Part shown: in pieces, positions 11,417 to 22,190 of the stretch
Layout of the letters: each line of letters starts with the position of its first letter
Position numbering within the stretch: the first letter of the stretch is position 1
Origin: Acanthacorydalis orientalis
Lineage: Eukaryota; Arthropoda; Insecta; Megaloptera; Corydalidae
Direction: 5' to 3'
DNA: 64,000 nt
Assembly: GCA_034766995.1 (NCBI GenBank)
Contig: CM068322.1
Span: 34,770,439-34,834,438 of the forward strand
The notes under the pieces: model-generated
Databases searched by the model: none
What the model was told of the DNA's origin: nothing
What the model saw: only the letters and a program-made list of their open reading frames with translations
Made by a program: the position numbers and the translations under genes

Positions 11417-11812
11417 CTTAATATCATAATCAGCGAGTCGGCATAACCTCACAAAACAGTAGTGAATACGATGGAGTCCGAAAATCAACATATTAGGCAT
11501 TGAATACTGTTCGGATTCAAGTTAAAAAAATGCTGTCCAAGCCGTCGGAGTGATTTATTCAGTTTTGGGAGATGTTTCAAATAAAATATGCAAAAAAATT
11601 CTAAGACAGCGGAACAGGTCCGAAAATGCATTACAACTGCATCGACTCAAACCAGACATCTTTTTCTCGACAAGTGATTCGTCAGTTACCCCAGACATAT
11701 AAAATTATACAAAATAATTGAAGATATTTTGAGTATTGAAACGTACTCAATTTTTTCTGTAATCATTATTTTTCTATAAAAAAAAACGTACCGAATTAAT
11801 TTATACATATAA
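11317..11812 (+). mobile_element. Mariner family 1, internally deleted copy
   Basis: Same structure as the copy at 3065: degenerate 5' end, the leader CCTCACAAAACAGTAGTGAA (about 11450), N-terminal transposase remnant, abrupt joining to the C-terminal remnant (TTTTTCTCGACAAGTGATTCG) and the 3' inverted end ACCGAATTAATTTATACA. No intact frame. Confidence 0.78.
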
Positions 11813-12375
11813 CATGTCATGGATAATAACAGTCCATAGCGAATATTCGATTGAAAATCGCCAAAATTTAATTATGACGAATAATTTTTCACCGCTCCAC
11901 ATCAAACCACAAACAGTTTTCTTATCTAGCCTGTTGCTTTATTAATAAGATTCGATATGGAATTCTGAACACTTCCAGTACGAATTCGTTGAAAAATACA
12001 GGAAACGACTAGTTAATTATTCATTTACAGTGCGGGTGATATTAATTTTTATAAATCAAACAACAAGTAAATTTAAAAGAACGTTTGAAATTTCATCTGA
12101 TGTTCGTTTCCTTTTTTCTTTTAAAACCGACTCGACATTTTAATTACATTCTTAAATATGAGTTTCAAACGAAAACTATAAGTCTGAGGAAGGTCAAAAA
12201 ACTGAACGTTCGAATAACATCAAAGTTTTAGAACAAGTTTCCATGCATTAGAAACTAATATATGTGAGATACACACCCCGTATAAGAATATATGAATGTA
12301 TGTACATGCAATCAACGTATTGTGTACATAAAAACATTGACTGAAGTTAACGAAAATCCCAATTACGAAACTGTA
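11813..12375. other. AT-rich stretch, no gene seen
   Basis: No coding, RNA or mobile-element signal recognised. Confidence 0.5.
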
Positions 12376-12382
12376 CACATTT

Positions 12383-12389
12383 ATATATG

Positions 12390-12422
<33 letters not shown>

Positions 12423-12424
12423 AT
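12383..12424. repeat. (TA)n(TG)n microsatellite
   Basis: TATATATGTATATATATATATG followed by a TG run. Confidence 0.92.
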
Positions 12425-12720
12425 GAGAGAGCGTACACGGTGGGTGCGGATCGGCGGTTTAAGTGTTCTAGCGAGGGTGGGTTACGTGGCTCGATACGAA
12501 TCGCACGGGCGACGGAGACGTGAAGGGGCGCCGCCATGTATCGGGTTAAACGCCTGCAGAGGAACCCTGAACATTAATTAGCCCTCGATGTAAGCGGGGA
12601 GCCCTGAAAGTTTACCAGTTAATTAGGGTGAACTGGCAGTCTGAGACGGGGGCGCATCCTGGTGGCTTTAATTCGTGGGTGTTGCTAGCGGTGAATCCAG
12701 TTGGTGTTGGTAACGTATGG
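12425..12720. other. GC-rich, non-repetitive island; possible regulatory element
   Basis: Balanced composition with CpGs, embedded in AT-rich DNA. It contains two TAATTAG cores (ACATTAATTAGCCCTCG near 12572; CAGTTAATTAGGGTG near 12616). Short open frames on both strands lack recognisable domains. An enhancer or untranslated exon is plausible, but the sequence alone does not decide. Confidence 0.3.
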
Positions 12721-12724
12721 AGGT

Positions 12725-13045
12725 TGTTCAAAATCAACGATGTATGTAAGTACATAATACATGTTCCTCTTGCTATAGAGGTGCATTCTCGAACGATTGA
12801 TTTTTTTTTCGTTTTCGCTTTATTAATATTTTAATTACGGCGAAACGGTCTGTACTAATTTGACGATGCAGTCTGAAAGTTGGTTCGGCACTGTTGGGAA
12901 TTACCGAACTCTCATGTTAATTGGAAGTCATATTTTTATCAATTTTTTTTCGTTCTCGAGTAAAATGATGATATGATTCCTTATTGGAATTTCTCTAATC
13001 TAATTGTCTCTTACAAACAAATAAAAAAATATTCCAAACATAATT
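12725..13045. other. No gene seen
   Basis: AT-rich, no recognisable element. Confidence 0.5.
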
Positions 13046-13049
13046 TTTT

Positions 13050-13172
13050 CAAATACTGTCTAAATTCGTTTTCAGAACGATTTTTTCACACACCGCACAA
13101 ACTACAATGTTAAATAATTGATTATTGTTTATACACATTTCTATGGACATTCCAAAGTCCTCAGAACGATTT
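13050..13172 (+). repeat. R1 dispersed repeat copy
   Basis: Order of blocks: CTAAATTCG, GATTTTTTCACAC, CACAAACTAC, GTTAAATAATTGATTATTG, ACACATTTCTATGGACATTCCA, TCCTCAGAACG. It matches the consensus seen at 21900, 48255, 60000 and 61255. Confidence 0.65.
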
Positions 13173-13374
13173 ATTACACAGACATTTCTGCTTTCTGTGA
13201 ACGACTGAAAAATCCTCAATTCACGAATCAAACAAATTTCATAAATGAATTCTTGACTCTTCCATGAACCAGAACACCTTTTTCTTATCGAAAATGTTCG
13301 ATTGGCTATCGATTATTTTTGATTTCTGTTTATAATTATTTTAATTGTCAGGGTTTTAAAAAATGTTTATATAC

Positions 13375-13440
13375 TTCAATGCTCTGAAACTGACAGCATT
13401 GCCATCGAAATGAGTATGAGCAAAATTCAATTTTTGATAA
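13375..13440 (-). repeat. R1 dispersed repeat, 5' part
   Basis: GCTCTGAAACTGACAGCATTGCCATCGAAATGAG is the head of R1 with a partly decayed stem-loop. Confidence 0.6.
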
Positions 13441-15055
13441 GATAAATATTTTTTAGGGTAAGTAATAATTCTTTTATGAAACTGAATTTGACCATAATGT
13501 CGAAACTGTTCTGTAATAAGTTATTTTTTTAAAATCATCAATTCAGTCAGTTATACTATTATGAGTTGAGTTAGTAATATTTTTTGTATAAAATCTTACT
13601 TGTTTATATTTCCAACATGTCTTTCAATCACTACCGTTCAATAATTACCCTAAAATAAGAAACTTTGCACAAAAGTGAAAGACATTGCGTTTTTATCTTT
13701 AATATACATTTTAGATTCGTTTACTGGGGAAAAAAAAAACATTTAAAAAAAAACAACGTTTCAATTAGACAAATTTCTTTTAAATATCTTACAAATATTA
13801 AAAGAGATAAAATATGTTTTCTTAAATTTCAAATCAAATTCTTCACTAACTCGGTACTGTACAGATGATGCCATTGGCATCTAACTTTCAGTATTTATTG
13901 AACAATTTTTAGTAATTTGTGACTGAAAAAAGAGTTTATTTTAAATAACAAACATTTACTGTGACACACACTTCAATTAAAGAGAGGAATCAGTAAAAAA
14001 AAGCATCTCTGTTCACTGACTGGGTCCCTAGCAGCATCTTAAAGAGGTTTTTGTCCAATTATTCTTATTATAAGATTTAAAAAATTCTTAAACGTATTTT
14101 CTACTACAAATCTAATAACAACACTGTTTTCATTCAATTAAAACGAACAACAATTCTTAATAGCATCGAGAATAGAATGTCTATATATAATTCACCTCTA
14201 CACAAGGACACTGATTATCAATTAGCTAAAATCTAAGTATTGAACGTACTTAGAAATGTATTATTCAAAATTTTATATCATAAACTGTAATTAAACTCAT
14301 TCGACCGTATCTAAATGTCACAAACAGTCAAGGACAACACATGTCAAAAATTAAATTATTCAAATATTATATACAGATATATAATATTTAAATAAATAAA
14401 TGTGAACACAGTATGAGATAAAATCCATAAACGCATACGCAATAATCACATTACAATGTCTCAGACTGAACAAACAATTTAATTATGTGCATCCACACGG
14501 CAAGTAAACAAATAACAATTACTTATGACAAACAAATAAAACGCACAAAAAGTAAATACTCGAGCAACAATGTGATCAGAGTTCCAGCATCCTTCATAAT
14601 TTCCTTTAGATACGCATCAACGGACAAGAGGTCGTGTGTACAGTTAGACGGTGTTATATTTGAGCAGGAGTTCTCAAACATGCAGCCGTTCTGAAGATGG
14701 GATGAAGTGCCGGTTTCTTTTTATAACTTCTCGTACGAACAACGGTATTCATTATGAGGCGTAGAGATTAATTCAATGCCGTTTTATATAGAAAACGGAC
14801 ATTTAAGTATTATATAAACCACTCATACGTTCATTTCTTCTTTCATATTTGATTCATTTCTCTAATATATTCTTCTATACATTGATATGTCGGTATTTTA
14901 TCGTTTCTTCTTCCAGGGCACCTTGAATTCTATTCAGTACAACCAGTTCTATGCATAAATTTTTATTAAATTGTTTTTATTGACCTCAATCATTAGTAAT
15001 AATAATATTAACTGTTGTAATATCAAAACTAGTTAACATTTGAAATTCTAAACAC
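13441..15055. other. AT-rich stretch, no gene seen
   Basis: Only short frames of low-complexity composition (13665-13868, 14485-14694). Nothing recognised. Confidence 0.5.
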
Positions 15056-15060
15056 TTTAA

Positions 15061-15562
15061 TTCGGTGTGAAAATTAATTATGTGCCTTTCAATTGAATCA
15101 ATCATAACTCTGTTTTAAACTCGATAATTTCTCGTCGTTTTAAAATTTTTAAGTGCCAATCTGAACATTTAAAAACACCATATATTTTAGTCAAACAGTT
15201 GGCATAACCTCACAAAACAGTAGCGAATACGATGACGTTCACAAAGCAGCATATTAAGCATCACACACTTTTCGCATTTCGGTTGAAAAAAATACTGCAG
15301 AAGCCACTGGAATGGTTTATTCCGTTTTTGGGGGAACGTGTTGTGATGCATAGAGCATGCCAGAAAATTCTAAAACAGTTCGAAAATGCATCGACGACTC
15401 CATCGAGTCAAAACTACAATGTTTTTTTCCGACAAGCCATTCGTCAGATGGAGCAAAGTTGTACAAAACAATGAGGAATATTTTGTGGATTGAAACGTGT
15501 TCCATTTTTCTGTAAACGTTCGATTCCTACAAAAATGGCACCGAATTAACTCGTACGCTCAT
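15061..15562 (+). mobile_element. Mariner family 1, best-preserved deleted copy
   Basis: From 15232 the frame begins MTFTKQHIKHHTLFAF, followed one A-run frameshift later by a KKNTAEAT-like segment. This resembles the start of mariner transposases (HLRH.LLF.F...K.AAEAH). After about 60 residues it jumps to the C-terminal remnant (FFPTSHSS-like, GAKLYK-like), without the helix-turn-helix or D,D34D core. The ends are TTCGGTGTGAAAATTAATTA and the inverted CACCGAATTAACTCGTAC. The 80-codon open frame at 15232-15474 is therefore a pseudogene fragment, not a host gene. Confidence 0.82.
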
Positions 15563-16050
15563 ATTTCAGTGATCTCGAAATCAAATGAACTTATTAATGA
15601 AATTTCTTATTGTTTTCTTTAAAAGAAGAACTCGGATTTGAAATAAATGAATAAAGATGCTATCGCTCCGAAAACATATGTCAAGATAACTATTTTACAT
15701 TTTTTTAAAGTGTTATATCAGCGTTGATCTGTTTAAGTTACAATTCGATAGTTAATACAACTGCTAAATTCGATTTACATTTGACTTAGAATATCGTTAA
15801 ATCCATAACCCGTTTATCTCACTTTATATAGTCACAGAAAATATAATTATCATCAAACTACACATTTTTCCAATTAGTTACATACAAAACACACATCTTA
15901 CACCATAACAGGTTCTTTCCAACAGATGTTTTCATTTTCATTCAAATAACATAAAAAATTTGAAGGAAACAATGACAGTACTTACTTTAATTACCCAATT
16001 ACTTTTGTAGAATCAACAAATTCGTATTAAAGAAAATTTTAAAAACATCC
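15563..16050. other. AT-rich stretch, no gene seen
   Basis: No recognisable coding or repeat structure before the CT/TA microsatellite. Confidence 0.5.
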
Positions 16051-16054
16051 TCTC

Positions 16055-16124
<70 letters not shown>
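16051..16124. repeat. (CT)n(TA)n compound microsatellite
   Basis: A CTCT tract (from about 16051) passes into about 20 TA units, which run up to the mariner terminal repeat. Confidence 0.95.
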
Positions 16125-16127
<3 letters not shown>

Positions 16128-17018
16128 GTGGGTCGTTTGATAAGTTTAGTAAATTTCTATAATATGGCGCTACCAATCATTTGGTAACTTCATGGAAATC
16201 AAGTGTCACTTTTCAAACTAGTATATGTGAAATTTCAACCAAAAGCGACACCTTATTCATATTCTACAGATATATACATATATATATATGAAGCGAGCAC
16301 TGTAGAGGTTGCCGCAAAAATGGAAAAAAACGAGCAGGCCTTTTGCGTCGATTCGTCGCCTTGGATGAAACATGGATCCACTACTGCACACCTGAGTCGA
16401 AGCGGCAGTCAAAGCAGTGGATAACGACAGCCGAAGAAGGTGAATACCGTTCTGTCGGCTGGGAAGGTGATGGACATTTTTTTTTTGCGATTCCCAAGGA
16501 ATCATTCCGATCGACTACTTAACGAATAGAAAACCGATAACAGGAGCCTATTATGCAAAATGTTGCATAATAGGCTCCTGTTATCAGTTTCGGCTCTTGT
16601 TTCAAACGGTCCAGTAATAACTAGACTGTTTGAAACAAGAGCCGAAACAAAAATGGCCACGATTGGCACACAAAAAAGTGCCCTTTCACCAGAACAACGC
16701 GCCTCCTCACAAATCGGCCGTCGTAATCGCAAAACTGCACGAATTGTGCTCCTAACTGATTTCCCGTCCACTCTATTCGCCGGACTGGACCCCGTGCGAC
16801 TTCTTCCTCTTCCCAAACGTGAAAATTTGGTTCGGCGATAATACATTCTCGTCGAATGAGGATGACATCGCTGCCGTTAATATGTATTTTGCAGCCTCGC
16901 CGGACCAAGTGTACAACCCTCAATGAAGACTATGTTGGAAAATAAAATCGGGTTTTTCAAAGAAAAACAAACGGTGTTCGACTCGCTTTTTCACCATACT
17001 TATCGAACAACCCATGCA
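16125..17018 (+). pseudogene. Decayed mariner transposon with D,D34D transposase remnant
   Basis: Terminal inverted repeats CACGTGGGTCGTTTGATAAGT (16125) and its near complement ACTTATCGAACAACCCATGCA (ending 17018) lie between TA dinucleotides. At 894 bp it is shorter than the usual roughly 1.3 kb; the N-terminal DNA-binding half is lost. Readable transposase blocks, across frameshifts, are LDETWIHYCTPESKRQSKQW (first catalytic D, about 16354), VGWEGDGHFFF, YLTNRKPITGAYYAK, FHQNNAPPHKS (second catalytic D replaced by N) and YSPDWTPCDFFLFPNVK (third D). Two adjacent palindromes (16536-16585, 16588-16647) interrupt the frame. It is inactive. Confidence 0.88.
16536..16647. repeat. Two adjacent palindromes inside the mariner copy
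   Basis: Palindrome 1 has perfect 23-bp arms (16536-16558 and 16563-16585) with a 4-nt loop. Palindrome 2 has arms 16588-16616 and 16619-16647 with two mismatches. The outer arms are the native transposase sequence. The inserted centre (about 16563-16618) carries inverted copies of both flanks. Confidence 0.92.
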
Positions 17019-17259
17019 TATATGTAGATAATTGGTGAGAAATTTCTAAAAACACCAAATACAAAAAAAAAATATCCAAGAACAATAAAATTACGTGGCA
17101 ACGAGATGATTTTTAAAGAATAATAAATGTACCACCGCTGCGAATATCACTAAATAATCATAACAATCATAAAGATAATGAAATAATTTTCCGGGCGTCG
17201 GAGCTAAAAATATTACGGAGAGACAAACGGGCGCACACATACGAATAAAAATACATTCA

Positions 17260-17262
<3 letters not shown>

Positions 17263-17342
<80 letters not shown>
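17263..17342. repeat. (TA)n microsatellite
   Basis: About 38 TA units, among the longest in the window. Confidence 0.97.
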
Positions 17343-17347
<5 letters not shown>

Positions 17348-17399
17348 CACTTTAAGAATCACTGAACCAAAGCAAGTTATATTGCTAATCATTTTATAC

Positions 17400-17540
17400 A
17401 CGCGATTCTAATTAGAGTTGAGGTTAACTTCCATGTCGTTTCGCAGAAGACCTGGCTGCTAGCAATTCACCATCTCTTGTGTTCCATTACCTCGCGTTCG
17501 TAACCATCCACTTCCACATACATCTCACTCACTCCGTACA
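17400..17540. other. Non-repetitive balanced-composition block
   Basis: Contains TCTAATTAGAG (TAATTA core) and no coding structure. Possible regulatory DNA, by analogy with other such blocks next to TA tracts. Confidence 0.2.
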
Positions 17541-17559
17541 TGTTACATTGTGTACATAT

Positions 17560-17561
<2 letters not shown>

Positions 17562-17612
<51 letters not shown>

Positions 17613-17622
17613 GTATGTATAC
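17562..17622. repeat. (TA)n(TATG)n compound microsatellite
   Basis: About 20 TA units followed by four TATG units. Confidence 0.95.
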
Positions 17623-17624
17623 AC

Positions 17625-17950
17625 TGACCAGGGCAGAGCTGACTAGCCGAAGGGCATTGTAAACCTCACAGCAGCTTGCTGCTAAAACCACTTTGATCTG
17701 TTGCAAGAAGCAATTAGCCATCGTCGTCAGCCACCACCACCATCTCACAGAATCACTCATTTCTTCTACACCGCCCATCCCCATTCGCTGCCATCTCGAA
17801 CCCATCCCTTGTACAACAACATCGTCCGTTAAACAGTTCTCTCCGCTGATTGTAGTGTGCTTTTGTGTGTGTGTATGTGTGTGTGTGTGCGCGCTTGCAC
17901 CTTACCGACTACGCCTGTAAAGGTCATATTTTCGTATAACGGACGAGTAC
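17625..17950. other. GC-richer block, possible regulatory element
   Basis: Includes ACCACTTTGATCTG (resembles a TCF/LEF site) and AGCAGCTTGCTGCT, then a (TG)n tract at about 17864-17892. Frames on both strands have no recognised domain. Confidence 0.22.
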
Positions 17951-18820
17951 ACTACACACTCATCGACGTGCACGTCGTCTACGTTATCCGTTGTTTACAC
18001 AGAATTAATTTGAATACTCATCTGTACTAAATTATTTCATTTTCGAGTGATTCGTATTTATGTTGCTATTCAATTACAAGCCTTTTTTTGTCGAGCGACG
18101 GGAAAAAAAGTGGCGCAGTTTTTAAACTCGACACGGGTTCGGCGTGTTTTTCGCCGGAAAACAGGGATACATCGGTAATAAGATAATGAAAGAAGGGTTT
18201 TTTTCCCCATCACACGATCGTACTGTATGTAATTTCAGGTATGTTTTTCTCTCTAAACGTTCTCACAAATAGCTTATTTGTTATATATTTTTTTCAATTA
18301 ATTAATTGTTTAAACGTCGTACAACAAACAATAAAAAAGTGTTTAGCTTTAGTGATGACGTTATTTCAATATTCATAACTTTAAAAAAAATGTCACGACG
18401 AGTAAAATAATTAAAATATTATAAAAAAATATAATTATATTCTAAAATTGTTCCAGAATTATGGACGTATGGGGTAAGCCTAAAAGAATAAAAATAAAAC
18501 AGTATTTAATAAGATTTTTTTGGGGTCAAACTCTTAGAAAATCAACACAATCAATCGTTTGATAAAACAATCATTTCATAAATTAATAATAAGGAAGTCC
18601 TTTCACTAATCAGTTTCTCAGTCATACCACAAAGAAGTTTCTAATCAAAAAAAATTAATAACTGATTATCAATCATTCTTAAATATTAATTATGCATATT
18701 TTGATGGCTATCATTCTCATAGAGTTAAATTATAGAAAAATCTATTTCAGTTGTCAATACCATGACATTTCAATTCTCAAAACACTGAATATTTTCCTTA
18801 TTCACTGTCCATAATTAATT
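17951..18820. other. AT-rich stretch, no gene seen
   Basis: No recognisable coding or mobile-element signal. Confidence 0.5.

Positions 18821-18822
<2 letters not shown>

Positions 18823-18881
<59 letters not shown>
18823..18881. repeat. (TA)n microsatellite
   Basis: About 29 TA units. Confidence 0.97.
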
Positions 18882-18885
<4 letters not shown>

Positions 18886-19254
18886 CAATTTATTACTCCT
18901 GTAAACCACACATTTGTATCATTTGATTTTCTTTTAGATCTTTTCGACCTGTCTAAAAATCACTATAAAGCTGAGTGAAAAGAGCTACAACGACATCTCA
19001 ACTTCTCAATGAATTTATAACTTGTTCGTTTAATCCACTGTTTTTTTTTTTTTGATTGAGGTTTTAGGAGTAGTAGAAAAATTCATTGTGTGACAGAGCA
19101 GAAAAGAATTGAAAGTTTTTCTTGGATCACTCGCATCAGATGAGATTCAATTCTGACAATATTTTACAGATTTGTTGCTTGAAGTTGCGGTCATTATTAA
19201 ACATTCTTTTGACAATGTGATCCAATTCAGGAGCTCTAACTACTACATTCATTC

Positions 19255-19370
19255 TCACAGACGATTTTTTCCGATCTGACATATTCAATAAATGATTATT
19301 GGTCGTCTTTGACTGTTACTTATGTGCAAAATTCGATACCGATACCATCATCGACACTCAGAAATGGTCA
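19255..19370 (+). repeat. R1 dispersed repeat copy
   Basis: TTTTTTCCGATCTGACATATTCAATAAATGATTATTGGTCGTCTTTGACTGTTACTT, then ATTCGATACCGATACCATCATCGACACTCAG, reproduces the R1 order (TCA-run, ATTGATTATTGATC, head stem-loop on the far side). Confidence 0.6.
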
Positions 19371-19855
19371 ATACTCTATATTTTCGATTAGAATTTTTTC
19401 TTGTGATTTTTGGAAGAGTGAGAAATCAATTTGTAGAAGAGAATTATTATACACAAGCACATGATGCTCATCGTATCAACGATTTGTCTATGATTAATGA
19501 TAGAAGAGGTTTTCAATAAGCAAATATAAGACTTGTGTAAAGTTCTTTTTAAATATGATTTCATTTTTATATTTTTTTATGGACATCTTCGAAGGGGTAC
19601 TAAAAAAATACTGAACAATGTATGGATTAACAGTCAATAGTTTTGACAAGAGTTTCAGGTAAATTCATATTGTCTAACAGAGATTACTTTGAAAGGGATG
19701 GATGGATGCAAAGTCTATTCATTTTATTTTTTCATATAAGACTCATGAAAGTCAATAAAACTCCAACTCTGGCCAGATCTCGACGACGACCTGACTTTTC
19801 CATGAGATTTAATCGGTGAACTTGGACAAAAAGAACGACAACGAAACGAACGATC
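19371..19855. other. No gene seen
   Basis: AT-rich with short frames only. Confidence 0.5.
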
Positions 19856-19859
19856 TATA

Positions 19860-20020
19860 AGAAACTTATTCGGTGGCTGTCGAAAGCGCGGGAAGCGATC
19901 GACGCGCCCGTGTGAAACGGACTTCTCCGACGCCGTCGTCCCGCGACGTCACTAACAGACGCCCGGCACCGTCGCCGTCGTACTGGACTCGTCATACGGC
20001 CGCGTGCATATAATATAGCT
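19860..20020. other. GC-rich island
   Basis: CpG-dense (GCGATCGACGCGCCCGTG, CCGACGCCGTCGTCCCGCGACG, CACCGTCGCCGTCG) ending in a TATAATATAG run at about 20009. It could be a promoter region, but no linked coding exon is seen. Confidence 0.3.
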
Positions 20021-20423
20021 CACGGTGTTCGTTTGATGATGAAGCTTTAATTACTTCTTTGGTAATTTAAAAATATAATTAAATTACCTCAGAGCTGTTT
20101 TGTTTAATTTCGTTAAAATTGTTGTAAAAAGCCTTTTTGGAATTTAATAAAGCGTGCGAAAGGATTGCGTGATAAAACGCGATCGTTAATGAAAATATGT
20201 TTTTTTTCCTCATTTTTTTTTATAAATATATCACACACACACACACGCTGAGAACGGACGTTGCTTTAATTGCGTGTGCGTTTCTAGTTGTTTTCGGGAG
20301 TTTGTGTAACTTTTTTTTCGAGCGGGTTAGTGTATGTGGGGGTTAGGTAATTCGTAATTTTAATTATTTGTTTAATTAAGTTTATGAAAAAGTTGATACG
20401 GACACATACAAACAAATACACAC

Positions 20424-20424
<1 letters not shown>

Positions 20425-20465
<41 letters not shown>
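20425..20465. repeat. (TA)n microsatellite
   Basis: CATACATACA leader plus about 16 TA units. A short (CA)n lies at 20230-20247. Confidence 0.94.
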
Positions 20466-20468
<3 letters not shown>

Positions 20469-20730
20469 TATATTAATTTAATCTCATTTAATAATATTGA
20501 AAGTGTATATTTCAAATGCATTACTTTTATGTTCCTGTACTATTTCATTTAATTATTCGTTCGGAATAAAAATTTAAATATTTTTAATTAAAATTTGAAA
20601 AAATTAAAAATCCTGTCACATGTCGAATGTTCTTGAACTATTAAAGCTTTTAATTCTTAACTTGGGAAATATTTACACAAATCAATCCATTCTGCACAAG
20701 CTGCGAAAACGTTTTTCAGCACCTTCGGGC
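20466..20730. other. No gene seen
   Basis: AT-rich. Confidence 0.45.
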
Positions 20731-20731
20731 T

Positions 20732-20800
20732 CTGATCATGATTGAATCGCCATCGAAATAGGTACAAGCAACAATCGAAAATGATTAATAATGATTTAAA
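20732..20800 (-). repeat. R1 dispersed repeat, 5' part
   Basis: GGGCTCTGATCATGATTGAATCGCCATCGAAATAGG followed by CAAGCAACAATCGAAAATGATTAATAAT matches the R1 head on this strand. Confidence 0.6.
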
Positions 20801-21885
20801 GAGAGTTTCCGGGTTAAAACTTACAAAGAATCGATTTTTTTGGTGATTTTTTGATTTTTGATATTTCAGGAATGTGTACTTGTAGCAAAATTTTTAAATC
20901 TGAGAAATTATTACTCATGTTGCAGGCGTTTAAGTAGCGTCCGGGGTATGGAGAAAACCATTATATACTTTAAATCTGTTCGAAACGTCAATTTTCACAC
21001 CGATGGGACAAATGTCTCAAAAACTGACTGATCGATTCACGCGAACCTTTCTTTAAAACAAAGAAAAACGTTTTTCCATGCAGTGAACGTTTAATATCTT
21101 GAAATATTTAGAATTTTCTATTTTTAAAAGGTCAAATAAAAGAAAAAAATCGGTAAAAACATGCATTTTTATTTTGAAATGTCGTAGCTTTGTCAAACAA
21201 AAATCTTTTTCTAGTATTCGAAGGTTCATTGACTCGGAAATTTTTAATAATTATTTAATGAACATTCTTGATTAGAAGAATTTGTGGAGTGAGAGAAAAA
21301 TTCGTTTATGCAAGTGAATTTGGCCAGTGTCAGAGATGTATCGAGAAATATATATTTAATTAATAAATTAATTTTATTTAGTATCGTTTTTAATCGAAAG
21401 AATTTTAATTAATACTTTAATTGTATTGTTATTAGTTAACTAAGTGTTGCTGATGGATTTATTGATGATCTAAATTTAGTAAGTCATATACAAATGGAAA
21501 AAAATAAATATATGACAAATGCAAAGTTTTTTCTCTTTCTGGATGAGATATTTGTTTGTTATTATAAAACAAGCCAAAATGAATAAGCAATCCAGATTAA
21601 AGATACAAGTAAAACAGCCTACATTAAGACTTCAAGCAGAATCAAATTTATGTTTAGGATTTATTTAAGTCCTGGTATTAACAGTGAAAGGATGTCAGTG
21701 GATAATAAGAATATTCCTCATTGTTTATTATGAAAAAATAAATAAACAGAGTTATGTACTAGCACAAATAGATTTTCATCCTTTATAAATGCTTTTTCCC
21801 TCTTTTCACAAACTAAAAAATCTTCAACGTGTTCTTCGTTCATGAAACATAATTAGAGCGATTTAAGGAATCCAGAGAAATACAA
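20801..21885. other. AT-rich stretch, no gene seen
   Basis: Another weak R1-like tail (GAATTTGTGGAGTGAGAGAAAAATTCGTTTATG) lies at about 21280-21320. No coding sequence. Confidence 0.5.
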
Positions 21886-21889
21886 TTTT

Positions 21890-22050
21890 GCCAACAAATG
21901 CGTTTTTATTTCGGTTCACGAACCACAAATTTACTGCCCGATCAAAAATGTTCAATACATGATTGTACACGATCTTTGATTGCTGATTATACACATTTAG
22001 ATGACTATTCCATCATTCACAGAGATTTAAGGTATAGAAAAATTTAATTC
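21890..22050 (+). repeat. R1 dispersed repeat copy
   Basis: CACGAACCACAAATT, GATCAAAAATGTTCAATACATGATT, GATCTTTGATTGCTGATTATACACATTTAGATGACTATTCCATCATTCACAGAG. A partial copy in the opposite orientation follows at 22090-22190, giving an inverted pair. Confidence 0.65.
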
Positions 22051-22089
22051 TTCTGAACATGATGGCACCGTACTAAAAATTTGAACAAA

Positions 22090-22190
22090 TAATAATTAAA
22101 AACGATCAATAATCGTTTATTAAACATTTTCGGCCGGAGAATTCTTAACAGTTCGTGGAACAAAAAATGAATTCATCTCTGTAAAATAAT
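22090..22190 (-). repeat. R1 dispersed repeat, partial inverted partner
   Basis: AAAAACGATCAATAATCG, TTAAACATTTTCGG, AGTTCGTGGAACAAAAAATGAATTCATC: R1 blocks in reverse orientation 40 bp after the preceding copy. Confidence 0.5.
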
